Assembly: GCA_032718565.1 (NCBI GenBank)
Contig: JAVGVS010000041.1
Span: 2,022,035-2,086,034, forward strand
Source: Distichodus sexfasciatus
Lineage: Eukaryota > Chordata > Actinopteri > Characiformes > Distichodontidae
Direction of reading: 5' to 3'
DNA length: 64,000 bases
How positions within the stretch are numbered: position 1 is the first letter of the stretch; each line of letters opens with the position of its first letter. The position numbers and the translations under genes are program-made. The notes below the pieces were generated by a model. That model was not told the origin of the DNA, did no database searches, and saw nothing but the letters and a program-made list of their open reading frames with translations. Below, one piece after another: positions 24,054 to 35,669 of the stretch.

Positions 24054-27000
24054 TTATCTGATATCAGAGACCGAGCTCTGATTAATGTTGTAGGTGGGCG
24101 AAAGGTCTCCACCTATCGTGTCCACTAGGGGCGTCCCGTTACTGGTCAGGCAGCCCTCCTGTAGAGCCTTGAAGTAAGTGGCCTGAACCGGCTTGTGACA
24201 CTGCAACACTTGTATGGCATCGTCTATTTTAAACCATTCCCTTTTCCTTCCTGTCAACACAAGAGCAGGCCGAGTGCACATGGCTGTATATTAGTTTTAC
24301 TGCAGGAGCTGTACCATTTGATCAGACATCTATAAAAAAAATCAGACCGATTGCGTCTTATAGAGGTGTGACGAGATCTGGCGGCATTAAAATGCTACGA
24401 TGTTTCTGGTCGAGGTCAAAAGTTTTCTTTAAAATAGCGTCTCGTCACACTCCTGGTGTCTTGTCTAATAAGTGAACAAATGTCTTACCAATGTTTACGG
24501 AGTCCTCCCAGTCTTCCAGTACTTCTTTTACGATGAGAACATACACGTACGTCCTGTGTTTCCTATCTCGGTTCTGATTAAAAGACAGAACGGTCAGTTC
24601 AAGACACCCACAAGTCTGCCAAACATCACTGTAAACCTAAGAATGTTCCATCACTGTAATACACATTACACATATGACATGGATTTCATCACTTTATAAA
24701 GATAAACAAAGAAAACCTAAAACAAAGCTACTCTGAAACTGGCTTCAGGCTTCTTTCATAAACTTTAACTTTAGCACACAGAATCTCTGCTAATGAGTGC
24801 AACTCACCTCAAAAATTCCTACGAGTCTTCCTAAAGTGCCCTTGACACCCGCCTGTCAAAAAGGCAAAAACCAAATCCATGCAGTTAAACACATTAAGGA
24901 TCAAAAACAAGCTCTCAAAACAACAATTCTGCCCCACAAAATACCAGCAACATGACAAGTGGGACTTAAGAGTCATGGGATGCATTTCTTGTTTGTATAA
25001 CCACTAATTTTAGATTTTTTGCATGTGGATGAGAAAACAGCATTCGGTTTGTTCTACATTCAGAAGTCACAGGATTCAATGAATAAAACCTATCGAATAA
25101 AGGTGACAGAAACTTTATTTTTTTATTCTCTATAGATGACAAAGCAAGACTATAAACTCTGAAATATTTTAGACTGGGGTATTGTCATGTTGTGGAGCTT
25201 AGGATCTTGTGGATTAGTTCTAACTACCAGTCTTGAGAGGCTTAGTGGGGGAAAAACAAGACAACTTGGCCATTCTTATGCATTTACTATGTCTATAACA
25301 ATTACCACTTAACATTTAAAGTTATTGTGTTTTCATTAGATTTATTATCGTCTCATTGATAAGACTTAAAAATCATATCCAGACTTTGGACCTACGGACA
25401 CATCTGCATACGTCAAACTCTGCTGTCACAAGACGACATTTAGATGTAAAACAGAGGAACAAAATTTCCCTTCTGACATTAAACACATTAGACTTTTACT
25501 AGACCCAGCAGAAAATAAAAAGGTGCTGTTGTTAGAGGAGGTTCAAAGCTTGTCAACTGCATCTGTACACACACAATTTCAGCATAAAGCGTTTAAGTTT
25601 AATACTGCAACAATTTCACCCAGAGGCTTCCCATTTCACATCACACTCCGTCTCTTCAGCCCCTTTCATTTTCACAATTATCAACACGTTGTAGTCTTAA
25701 AGAGCAGATAAATCCGAAAGGCCCAGATCACTTCTGCAAACCGTTACCACATGACATTATAGAACATTGTGCTGCACATAAGGAGCAGAAGTCTGCATTC
25801 TGTGGAGCCTAAGGAGGCTTAGCGCAGTCTTGCTGCTGGAGCTCTGCCTAACTGGAGCACAGCCACGGTGTAGAGTAAAGAGCAGAGCTTAATCTGAGTT
25901 TACGCCCTTTAACACTTCACCGTAACGTGATCTCCCTCTCCACATGAGTGACTCTATGATTGGAACATAGAGGTTACTTTTTGATTTTTCGAACATTCAG
26001 CGTTCATATAAATGTAAAAAATAAAGTCCTCAAACTCAAACTCTAAAATATTTGTGACTCAGTCGTTGCATAAGGTACTGTAAATGCTGTAGAAGCCCCT
26101 CAATTTTGAACAAGTATCAATATTACAGTTCTAGGAAAACAACTGATGTTGAAATGTTTCTCCTCAAAGATTTTAAGATCATTTGGGTATTTTTAAGCCA
26201 CTGGGTGATCTCTGAGTATAACATTAGGTTTTGTTTTTGGGTAAAAGTTAGGGGTCTGACCTCTTCACACACTTCTCGGACAGCAGCAACATTGGGTTCC
26301 TCCTCTGGCTCCATTCCTCCTCCTGGAACGATCCACTTGTCTGGATGTCGACTGCTACTCACCAACAGAACCTGAACCAACACACAACATTCTTACACAC
26401 TGACACACCACCTTATCTATTCCCCGACTTGCAAAAGTGAGTGACTGTCATTGTGAACACACCACATCACAGCACACAGTGCACCACAATGAAATGTGAC
26501 CTCTTCATTTGACCCATCCATGATGGAGCAGTGGCCAGGGAGCAGTGCTTTGGTACCTTGCTCATGAACACCTCAGTGGTACCTTTACCGGTCTTGGATT
26601 CTAACTGGCGACCTCCCGATTACTGTTACAGTACCATCTGACTTGACACCCAACAACCACTGAATTATACTTAGCAGATATGAAACCCACAATATTCATA
26701 AATATATTGGGGCAGTTGGGAGTACGAGGGTGTTCGCCCCGTGATCAGAGGGTCGCTGGTTCAAGTCCCAGACCGGTAAAAGGTACCACTGAGGTTCTCG
26801 TGAACAGGGTACCATCCCCAAGCACTGCTCCACGGGGTGCTGCCAAAAAAGATGCCCACTACTCCTTCACGGATGGGTCAAATGCAGAGGTCACATTTCG
26901 TTGTGGTGCACTGTGCGCTGTGCTGTGTTGACAATGACAAATAATCACTCACTTTAAATAACTAACGTGTAACGTCTAACGTTAGTAAATCGGCCCAACT

Positions 27001-28032
27001 TTTAGGATCGCATATTAACAAACAAGTGACGAGCCTTGCGAAGATCAAAGCCGCAAGTTATCTACAATTAAATTCCAACCCTGTTGACACATTAAATATT
27101 CTATTAATCCATCTCGACGGTTATTTGAATCTACTTATGTCTCATTCTTGTCAAAATCGTGTTGGCATGGTTAAAACATTAGCAAGCTAGCTAGCTACCG
27201 GTTGATAAGCTGCACGGTGGCTTAGCGCTCGCCAAAGAGCAACGTCGGGATTCCTAGCTAGCTAGGCAAATTTTAATTTCATTAAATTTATGAAGGAAAA
27301 GACGGTATGAAACTCTGTCATTTATACTTTAGGAAGGTTTTCAGTTTTCAGTAAATCCTGACCGTTATAGTCATTCAAACTGGCCACAATTTGTTTACTA
27401 CGCGTTTGTTTAGCATTTTCCACTATTCCGCTAGCATACACAACTAGCTGGCGTTAGCATTTTCATTGACAAACCGCAAGCCACGTCCCAAACCGCACAC
27501 TAGCGCCATTTAGTAGTGTCTTACCCAATAACCGAACAAGACCACTTTACACTTTCTAGTACGCTAGCATGCAGATTGGGATGTGGCCTGAGAAAAAAAA
27601 TCGCATGCTGCCTCCCTGGCACGAGCCGAAAGATGGGCCTCGTCCCAAAATTACATGCCAGCGTACTATGTAGAATGTTCAAACGGCACAGCGCCCACAT
27701 TTCACACACTACCCTAGACGCTAGTATGCAGTCAGGTAGCCAACGCCAGATCCCGCTAGCCGTAAATATAGCTTAGCGCTTTGGAGTTGTATCACCACAC
27801 CGCTTACTTGTCTTTCCGATAAAAATCCTATTCACAACATTAAAGCATTATGGAGTGCTTAAAAGTTTTGCCGGTTATCTTTCAGTTTTATCGTGGTTAT
27901 CACGGCCCGTTCCTTTCCCGTCCCCGGCCTCACCTCCTCCTCGCTCTCGCTCCTGAAGCACAGGCAGGCGGCCCTTTTCTTATAACCATCTCCATCATAT
28001 GTACGAGTTTGGTTAGACTTCAGCTTCATCAT
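24054..28032 (-). CDS. nudt3: Diphosphoinositol polyphosphate phosphohydrolase 1 (Nudt3/DIPP1)
   Basis: A Nudix hydrolase that removes the beta phosphate from inositol pyrophosphates (PP-InsP5), cleaves diadenosine polyphosphates and acts on some mRNA caps. The coding exons, in transcript order, are 27934-28032, 26261-26371, 24808-24852, 24489-24573 and 24054-24250, with phases consistent throughout. They give 178 residues; the human protein has 172. The start is MMKLKSNQTRTYDGDGYKKR. The Nudix box spans residues 51-73: G51, E57, R65-E66, E69-E70, G72, with AGV coming from exon 3. All metal-binding glutamates are present. Residues after the fold (GRKREWFKIDDAIQVLQ..HKPVQATYF) match the family. 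The tail ends SVSDIR. Intron 1 holds a head-to-head SINE pair. The gene is convergent with rps10 and runs in the same direction as hmga1. Confidence 0.97.
24364..24454. mobile_element. Short MITE with AGGTGTGACGAGA ends
   Basis: AGGTGTGACGAGATCTGG at the left and TCTCGTCACACTCCT at the right are inverted copies around a 60-base interior. It lies in nudt3 intron 4. The target duplication is unclear. Probably a deleted hAT-class element. Confidence 0.65.
26436..26640 (-). repeat. SINE family A, minus-strand member of inverted pair
   Basis: GTGACTGTCATTGTGAACAC tail at the low end, then CATTTGACCCATCCATGAT, CTCAGTGGTACCTTTACCGG and a degraded head near 26600-26640. It lies in nudt3 intron 1. 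Confidence 0.85.
26708..26954 (+). repeat. SINE family A, plus-strand member of inverted pair
   Basis: Well-preserved copy: GGGGCAGTTGGGAGTACGAG head, GGTTCAAGTCCCAGACCGG B box, GGATGGGTCAAATGCAGAGG body and ACAATGACAAATAATCACTC tail. It stands head-to-head with the copy at 26436-26640 across a 67-base spacer. Confidence 0.9.
27480..27760. repeat. Possible MITE in nudt3 intron 1
   Basis: CACGTCCCAAACCGCACACT near the left and CCTAGACGCTAGTATG near the right, with repeated CTAGYRTGCA words inside. It resembles the GTGTCCCGAATC fragment at 3.2 kb. Borders are not resolved. Confidence 0.35.
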
Positions 28033-28300
28033 CTCGGTACGTCGGGAACAGGTATCAGAGCTCGAACCTCCAGGAGAAGACAAAGTGTTGGACGCAAAGT
28101 TCGCGAATGGAAACCCCGCGCTTTTTTTAATAAAAGAAATAAGTTCTTCTACGCTTCATTTTTCCAAAGGCAGGCGCATCTCAGCCATAGACGCCATTAC
28201 TGAAATCGTTACGCAGCGCGCGCAGTCTGTTTCATCGTGAATGGCGCTCCGCTGGTCAAGTTGCGTAGCCTGTTGCGGAGAATCGAACGTTTGTGACCTG
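28033..28300 (-). promoter_or_regulatory. nudt3: nudt3 5' UTR and promoter region
   Basis: Lies directly upstream of the nudt3 ATG on the minus strand. It is rich in CpG (GCAGCGCGCGCAG near 28213) compared with neighbouring AT-rich DNA. The start codon used is the first of two adjacent ATGs (28030-28032), as in the human protein. No TATA box was seen. The transcription start is not defined. Confidence 0.5.
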
Positions 28301-29488
28301 ATATGCAGCGTGCCTTCTTAAAAAAAAAACAAATGCAGTAAACTTCACGGTTATTATTCAAATGTTATATACTAACTTCTAAAAGATTACTGTATAACAC
28401 CATTGTATTTTTCGGACACTCTATAGCACACAATACAGGAATACTTGAGACGTCTGACGTCTTATAAGTACCTCTTGAAATCGGTAATAATACAGAAAAA
28501 TGATTTGTGACCATCTTAAGTTTTCAATAAATTATTTGAATATGTTTAACAACATGCTGAAAATAGACTGCATATATAATACATTTAATGAAGGTAATAT
28601 AAAACGCATGTTTAAGCTTTTACACAATTATACTCTACTAAATATACATAAGAAATGCAATACGTTCATAAAAGCCAAAACCAGTTAACCAATTCTAATT
28701 AGACTATTTGAATTAAGTGTAATAATTTAATACAATATCTTAAAAACGAACCCAAATTGTTTTTGTGTATTATGTACTGATTCAGTGACTATAGTTAAAT
28801 AATACTCTAAATAATAATAAATATCTGTTGTTTAAATATTTGACAGATTTAACTAAAGAAAAAAAGGGCAGTAAAATATAATCAAATATACAAATTCACA
28901 TGTATTGAATGTTTTTACTGCCTTATATTTAGATTTTTTTTCTTAATTTATATTTCTAAAATCTGCTTGCTTAATCTCTAATACTTGATTCTGCTTAATT
29001 ACAAACCATTTCACTACCTGTTAACAATAAGACAGAATTTTAAATCAACAGACATAATTCCATGAGCCTTAAGAAAACAAGACAAGAAAATGAGAAAGGG
29101 TATTTTATTAACAACACAACATGCTACACGAGAAATCCGAATTAAACACGAAATAAATATGTAATCTGCCGCTGCATTAACAAAGTGTGCTGAAAGCCTA
29201 GAAAATGTTTGTAGATAATTCATCAACTGCATCAAAAATAGGTGCAGGGCAAAGGCTATTTGCAAGTGAAAAGATAAACATATTCTATACAGTCATCAGT
29301 GCTATCCAAACACTACCAGAGTCTTTTGCTGCCTGTCTGTACACTGGATTTCCTGAGGTGGCTAATGCATATTGTTACAATGATTCAGAGGGTAGGGATG
29401 GATGAAATATGAGGATGCAAGGAGTAAAAACCGTTATGATTATACAACAAAAATATGTGGGATTGTCACAAACACAACCCATTGTTAC

Positions 29489-29495
29489 TGAGGTA
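29489..29495 (-). promoter_or_regulatory. let-7-type 7mer-A1 match in hmga1 3' UTR
   Basis: Minus-strand TACCTCA matches let-7 nucleotides 2-7 plus the A opposite position 1. It is about 980 bases after the stop. A 7-mer can occur by chance, so this is weak alone. Confidence 0.35.
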
Positions 29496-30282
29496 TAGCA
29501 GCTCAAGTGAGCGTTATTTCACAAGTGTTCATTGTAAACCAGTTGTATGTGGAGGGACTCACAATTTTACAGTTGAAGGAATAGTTTCTTACAAGAATCA
29601 TTTGGCCAAATGCATTTTTTGGCTAATATCCATTTGAATCTTAACCAATTTGCCTTGTTTGCCCTTAAGATAGTCTTGGAAAAAAAACCAACAACTTCCT
29701 GGAAAAATAACGTGATGAATTTGTCAATGGAAAAAAGAAGGAACAGTCTACTGTAATAAAGAGAAGGAACAGTCTGTTGAATTTGGTCTCAAAATAAGTG
29801 CTACTGGAATGTACTTGAAGTGAGAATTACACTCGGAACATCTACATCACTGATTCATTTAGCACAATAGACTGAGAAAGACAGATAGTAATGGTTCTTC
29901 TACAATAAATTCAATAAATGCATGTTCAGTTTATCTTGCAGAATTCACACCTAACCTTCAACAAATATCTAATATTCACTCATGAACATGTTTAGTAATG
30001 AAAGCAAAGGAAATAAAGTCTAGTTAGTTATGTTGCAGAGTGTTTTTTTAAATCAGCTGCATTTAAGCAGAAAGCCCTCCACTAAAACTATAGGATCACT
30101 ACACATCACAATCAAAACAGAGCTTGCTCGTTCTAAACCTACGACCTCCACCTCACAAGCCACATAAAATACATAAAAAGCTGACCCAAACAAAAGTATT
30201 AAAGCACCCAGTAAGCACCATTAATGTACTAAACACTTATGTATTGTGCACCCTAATTCACAGATTTCTAAAATTGTTCCAC

Positions 30283-30303
30283 TTTTTTTTTTTTTTTTTT
30301 TTT
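30283..30303. repeat. Poly-T tract (poly-A in hmga1 mRNA sense)
   Basis: 21 T in a row, about 170 bases after the hmga1 stop. Confidence 0.9.
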
Positions 30304-30447
30304 AACACGTAACTGATTGGGTTACTCTAAAGAGACAGAATATTTGATGTACATCAGTCCTGTAAGGTATGGAAGGGGGAGTAGAGTGATTGACATTCCC
30401 ATGTTAGAAACGGGTTGTAGATTATTGAGTGGTATCAGGTTGAATTA

Positions 30448-30455
30448 TGAGGTAG
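30448..30455 (-). promoter_or_regulatory. let-7-type 8mer match just after hmga1 stop
   Basis: Minus-strand CTACCTCA is a full 8mer let-7 target match, starting 18 bases past the TAA. HMGA genes are known let-7 targets in vertebrates. A site this close to the stop may be partly masked by terminating ribosomes. Confidence 0.55.
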
Positions 30456-30472
30456 TGCTGAGGCTGACATAG

Positions 30473-32059
30473 TTACTGTTCCTCATCTTCGTCGTCCTCC
30501 TCTTCCTCGGAGGACCCCTGAGCTGCCTGGTCTTCCTTCTCCTGAACACAAAAGATAACACATTTAAGCCACCCACTTTTGCTTTGGTTGGTAAATCAAA
30601 AGTGCGAGTTTTGAGATGTAAAATATGTAATGAAGGAATAATTTTGGTACGTTACCTCTTTCTTGGGCTTCCCTTTTGCCTTATTTGCTGAAGATGCTCT
30701 CTGTGAACAGACATGGTCAAGTTTTTATTTCACTCTACAGTAGCAGGCACTGTTATCAGACACCGAACAACGTCGGCAACCATAAACCGATCTGTGGAAC
30801 TAATATATTCCATTAAATTATGTTAATTGTGATTTAACTTAACAAGTGTCTTTGTGATTTTCAATTTAACATTTCTCTCATTTCATAGTCAAGTAATTTT
30901 CTTGAAGTTTAAATTTCTTGCTGCATCAAAAGCAGACTACTTCAATTTTCCTAATTTCAGGGACAGTGTCCCTGGAGCAATTTGCGCTTAAGGGTCTTGT
31001 TTAGGATTTGAACCCACGACCTCTTTGAACCCACTACCAACCCCGTACCTGTTCATTTTTAATGTTTCAAATGTAACAATTCTGTAAATTTAGACATGCT
31101 ACATTTAGTCTAACCTGAAGTATGCTCATAGACCAATCCCAGTCTGTTCCACAACATGAGACAAGCATCTGATTAACGAAACTCTGGTAACTGATCGGTA
31201 CCTGCTGATATCTGTGTTGGGATTGAACATGTTCCATCCTTTGATCACAAATGAACATATGGACTAGTCGTGGTCACTAGAAGATTTCAGAAGCTCGTCA
31301 TGTAGATCTATTTTACCGATGTCAAACAGCAGAGGGTGCTGTTACCGAGCTGGAAAACAGGTGGAGGGGGCAACGAGTTCATTGAAATCTGTGACGTGGT
31401 GGGCGAGAGACTGACAGCACTGAGCTCAGAGCCAGCACTTAATAGGCCATCTACTAAAGGCCTGAGGACGAGACTCCAGCAGGAAACCAAGCGCCCTCAT
31501 TTGATTTAATGTTAATTTTTCACAAAGTGCATGCATTTAAAGGCTGCAACTCGGGTTCCAGAGACACTCACTTTCTTGGAGGGCCCCTTGTTTTTGCTGC
31601 CTTTTGGCCGTCCTCTTGGTCTTTTTGTTACGGGGGAGCCACCAGATTCTTGGGACTGCAAAACAAGTCAAAATCTTTATTTTTTTATGCTTCATTTGTG
31701 TAGATTTATCTATAACTTGGCTGTACACATAATCCTACTTTTTTAATCCATAGGAAAGTTGAAGTTCTTGTTGCATGACATAGACCATTAATTATAAAAC
31801 AAGTCAATTATGTATGAATTTTACATAGACAATAATCATCATATGACAGTTAGTTTTTGTTGCATAATGTAAACAATAACATTAAATCACGGTTTAAAAT
31901 TTAAAAACGCGCGAGAACGAAGTGGGCGTGGCTTGTGTCCGAGTAGGTCAGAGTATTTATTACTCCTACCTTTGGATGTTTTCTCGGTCTTCCCCTTCCC
32001 CTTTTTTCCACTCCATCTTTTTCCTTGGCAGAAATGCTCTGTTTCTCGGAGTCACTCAT
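30473..32059 (-). CDS. hmga1: High mobility group AT-hook protein 1 (Hmga1)
   Basis: A small chromatin architectural protein that binds the minor groove of AT-rich DNA through AT-hooks. The coding exons, in order, are 31970-32059 (30 codons), 31572-31655 (28), 30656-30700 (15) and 30473-30541 (22 plus stop), all phase 0, for 95 residues. Human HMGA1 isoforms are 96 and 107. Exon 1 gives MSDSEKQSISAKEKDGVEK and hook 1 (KRGRGRPRKHPK, about residues 19-30). Exon 2 gives hook 2 (KRPRGRPKGSKNKG, about 41-54). Exon 3, where hook 3 should be, has only KAKGKPKK: the RGRP core reads KGKP. Exon 4 is the acidic tail, ending SSEEEEDDEDEEQ. The 5' UTR is spliced; its acceptor is CGACTAG, 13 bases before the ATG. 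Hmga2 is less likely given the nudt3/rps10/pacsin1 neighbours. Confidence 0.93.
30948..31046 (-). repeat. SINE family B fragment
   Basis: Contains AATTTCAGGGACAGTGTCCC, GGAGCAATTTGCGCTTAAGG and GGATTTGAACCCACGACCTC, the reverse complement of the family B middle and B box. It lies in hmga1 intron 2. Confidence 0.75.
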
Positions 32060-32800
32060 TGTCCTAGGTCACCTAGTCGAAAATAAAATAAACAGGAGTT
32101 GATCCATCCGAGTTGCGCGTCGCTCCTTATCCTTCAACGCCGTTTAGCCTCCCGAAGACAATCACGGAGCTTTACGGGGTAAACGCACCAAAATGAATAT
32201 CTTCCCTTCCATCTTAAAACAGCACATCAAACTGGCGTATATAATAAATACCACATATAAATAATCAAGTTGTCCCCCCACCATCTGCTGCGTTAAAACC
32301 GAGAGAGAAGCGCGGCAACACGCCATGAGGTGTTTATTATGTTGAAGGCGGAATATGGCTGTTCCCTGCTGCTGGAGTCGAACATAATCTACATGAGGCC
32401 GCTACCTAAAAACCGAGCCGTTCACAAATAATTACGTTAAAAAGCAACAAAACGTTCAAACTTACATGCAGTGCTCGACACTCGCGGCTGCAGAGGCAAA
32501 CCAAGCAACCAATTTAATTTATGTGTGTATTGTATCTCCCGAAGCCCCACCTCCTCCTGTGCACAATGTCTTCCGATTGAATTAAAGGACAATAGCCATA
32601 TGACCGCCCGGCCGGAGAAGAAGCGCGACTAAACACGCCGCTCACCCGAACTCCCCGAACCGGGTTTATACGAGACCAAAACGCCTAAATCGTGTGCAGG
32701 AATAACCGAGCCGCTATAATAATAAGCCAATCGGCGGCCAGCGGGAGTCTCAGGCTGATGGGAAGACGAATAGGCGGAGTTTCCACGGATCATCTCCACC
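32060..32800 (-). promoter_or_regulatory. hmga1: hmga1 5' UTR exon(s) and promoter
   Basis: CpG-rich DNA just upstream of hmga1. Two plausible minus-strand donors mark alternative leader exons: CTGCAT|GTAAGT with the exon ending at 32466, and TTCGG|GTGAGC with the exon ending at 32646. Either could join the acceptor 13 bases before the ATG. Alternative non-coding first exons are known for mammalian HMGA1. No experiment supports the exact starts. Confidence 0.5.
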
Positions 32801-35550
32801 ATTCCAAACAAATCCCATTAGCCTGTATGGAACTCTACCTTTTTAGATCCCCTAATAATAATTCAGCTGGGGCATAGGTGAAAGAAGCTACAAATCAGGC
32901 AATGAAGGTGAATATTTTAAAGGCAAAGGGTGTGAGACAAGAGCATTAATTAACTCATCATTTTGTCCCCATATTTTTAAACCATTCTATACATGTTATT
33001 TTAGGGGAGAGGTTATAAACAATATTAATACAATCGTGACATATACAGTAACCAGTGGTATAATAAAATTATATAGAGATACCAACAATCTGTATTAAAG
33101 TGTGCAAACTCACCACACTTTAACATAGAGGGCCTACCAGGGGAGTCGACAGCCAGAGTTATTTCAAGTCTAGCCCGGGTAGCCAAAACAACCGAACAGT
33201 TGTTTAGCTTGTTTATTTCATTAACATGCGTGCATTTGGAAAATTAAATGATAATTTAGGCAGTTTAGTAGGAAAACAGAAAGAAAACATTCTAACAAAA
33301 AAGGCAGCAAAGCAGGTTTGCACTTTGTAAACTTTAAACAAAAAACTAGAAGAAGATATTGTAGTCCATGAAACGTTCATGGCATTACACCTAACAGCAG
33401 AGAATCACATTTTGTTTGCAAAAAGTACACTAATGAGTATATGTGAAGCATATTAGCATGTCTGTTCTGAATTGGGAATGTATTTAAACAGGCTATATAG
33501 ATGATCTGGTCAAAATCAGCAAGTTGAACTTAAATCTTGAACAGATTGCATCTCTGAAAATCCCAAAAAATGTATGAGCAAATAAACATGTGCTGTCCAA
33601 CATTTATTTAAACATTTTTAACAATTTTCCCTAAGACTTTTGCACAACCATCTACAGGGGGCACTAATTAACAGTAATCAAAAGCAGGCCTACCAAACTG
33701 CTTTCTCTCAGAGAAATCCCCCTCTCTCCCAGCACGTCAGTAATGCCTCTGGGAAGTTATGTTTTGAGGCAAGGCTTTAGATATTACAAAATCCGTGTGA
33801 CATTCAAGCATATGCTTTTCATATTTGATTGATGAACCAAACTTGGAAAAGTTCAGGAAATAACTTTTTGCATAGGCCGTAGGAGAAAAATGTGAATATG
33901 TGAGGGAAGTCAACTTACCATTTAGAGAATACAATGTCAGGCACTACATTTGAAAACCGATATAATATTATATGGACTTACTGTTGATAAATGATTAGAT
34001 TTGGTCCTATTTTTATATTAGTAGAAATTTAAAAGGCAGTAGCTCTAATTATAATTCTGTAATGATTTCCAGAAATCCATGATTTCCTTGGATTTTAGTT
34101 ACTAGCATTTTGTCAGAAATTATTTGCTGCAGACTCCATGAAAGCTGTTTTGCATACATGCCTAGGGTGTGACAGGAAATTTGTTTACACACTTCCTCTA
34201 AAAAAAAATACATGAGAAAAGGTGAGCACACATATTCATGTCTGTCAGCCAATAGTGCCGCTTTGCTAGAATGTCATGCAAACCAAGTGGTGCACTGCAC
34301 ACCAAGCTGAAGCATCGGGATCTGAAAGCTGCTGCCGCCTCAGTCCAGTAGGGTCCAGCTGCAGTATCAGAATGTCCTTATGGCGCTGCTTTTGACTGTC
34401 TATTGAGACGTCTGTTTAAGTCACCTCTTACACCTGAACTACAACATTTTCTAAATTCTGGGGCTTGGATGCTGATTCCTGCTGGTAAGATGTTGAATTT
34501 CCTTTTTATATTCTAAAAGCTCGATAGTGGCCTCTGCTGGTAAGATGTCGAATGTCGATGTTTTCAAAATCCATAAGACTGACAATGATTTTTCTGAGTC
34601 CTTGATTTATTTCCTTGGTTCTTGTCACCTGATATGCAAGTCAGACAAAATTAACTTGGCATACAACTATGTGTAGGCCTCCGCTGTTAAATTAAAGCAA
34701 CTTTAATTTCGTTGAGAAATAAATAAAGAATCAAACTGTGAAAAGAAGCAGCACAAGTGCTAAAGTGTACAATATTGTCAATATTAAAGTCATTATAGGC
34801 TGGGTTTCATCATGTAAAGACGTCAATTGCTTGTCTCCTTACCACTGTTGAAACATGCATAACATTTCTACTGTAGTTTGAGAGCATCTACTGGTTATCA
34901 CCTTCTTAATTCCTAAATAGTTAATCAGCTCTATCACCTGCTGTGCCTCTTCTGTCACACCTCACATAACCTCACATTGACTATATTGTGTTGTATATTT
35001 TGTATTATATATTGTATTGTCATTTTTTAAAATTGGATATAATCTTGTATATTTTGTATTGTATTGTCTTGTATGTTCTACTGTATATTTTGTTATTGTA
35101 TAGTGTCCATTGTTAGTGCTCATTGTATATTGTATGTTGATCTGTCTCGCAGTGTTTATACCCTCTGTTTCATGTATCCACTGTCTATATTTGGATAGAG
35201 ACACACTAAAGAACAGAAACAAATTCCTTAATTCGTTTTTCTGAACCTACTTGGCAAATATATGTGATTTTCATTCTAATGTACTTGTCGATTTTGTGTT
35301 TGACGTTCTGGTCTTCCTGTACCCCCTTTTTATGCACGATATAAACTATGTCCTTGTATCAATGTGTTAAACTGAGTGCTTAGTGAATTAAACCATTTCT
35401 ACCAACATTGCACTGTTCAATGTATGTTTATTTATGTATACCATTTGCAGGTGTGAGGCCTAACCCCATAAAATAGGCAATGTAATGGTCCAGTAAGTAA
35501 ACCACTTGGGCACTTCCAAATATGATGACGGCAGCCCAGCCCCCTCAAAC
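32801..35550. other. Gene-free stretch at the junction of two synteny blocks
   Basis: No coding exon or recognised SINE was found. It is AT-rich unique DNA, with a low-complexity TGTATATTTTGTATTGTATT-like zone at about 34980-35150. The junction between the 6p21-like and the 3p21.3-like gene blocks falls in or next to this interval. Confidence 0.5.
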
Positions 35551-35557
35551 ACAGCGA

Positions 35558-35625
35558 CCAATCACACTTCACCAACGGCTTCGGTGGACCAATCACCTAT
35601 CACCATGACCTTCCCGCGGTCCAAT
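35558..35625 (+). promoter_or_regulatory. tusc2: tusc2 promoter with three CCAAT boxes
   Basis: CCAAT at 35558-35562, 35589-35593 and 35621-35625, all in the same orientation and 31 and 32 bases apart. This is close to three helical turns, typical of NF-Y driven housekeeping promoters without TATA. AAAATATGGCG at about 35671-35681 resembles a YY1-type start element. The region is CpG-containing. Confidence 0.6.
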
Positions 35626-35669
35626 CGCGTCTCGGTGTAAGACGAAATGGGCACGTTCTATTGAGGAAG

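Larger units (their letters stand above)
28301..30472 (-). other. hmga1 3' UTR and nudt3-hmga1 intergenic DNA
   Basis: Very AT-rich with no coding exons. A minus-strand AATAAA (TTTATT at 29104-29109) would end an hmga1 3' UTR of about 1.4 kb, similar in length to the mammalian one. Two let-7-type seed matches on the minus strand fall inside it. From 28300 to 29080 I see only AT-rich unique DNA. Confidence 0.5.
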
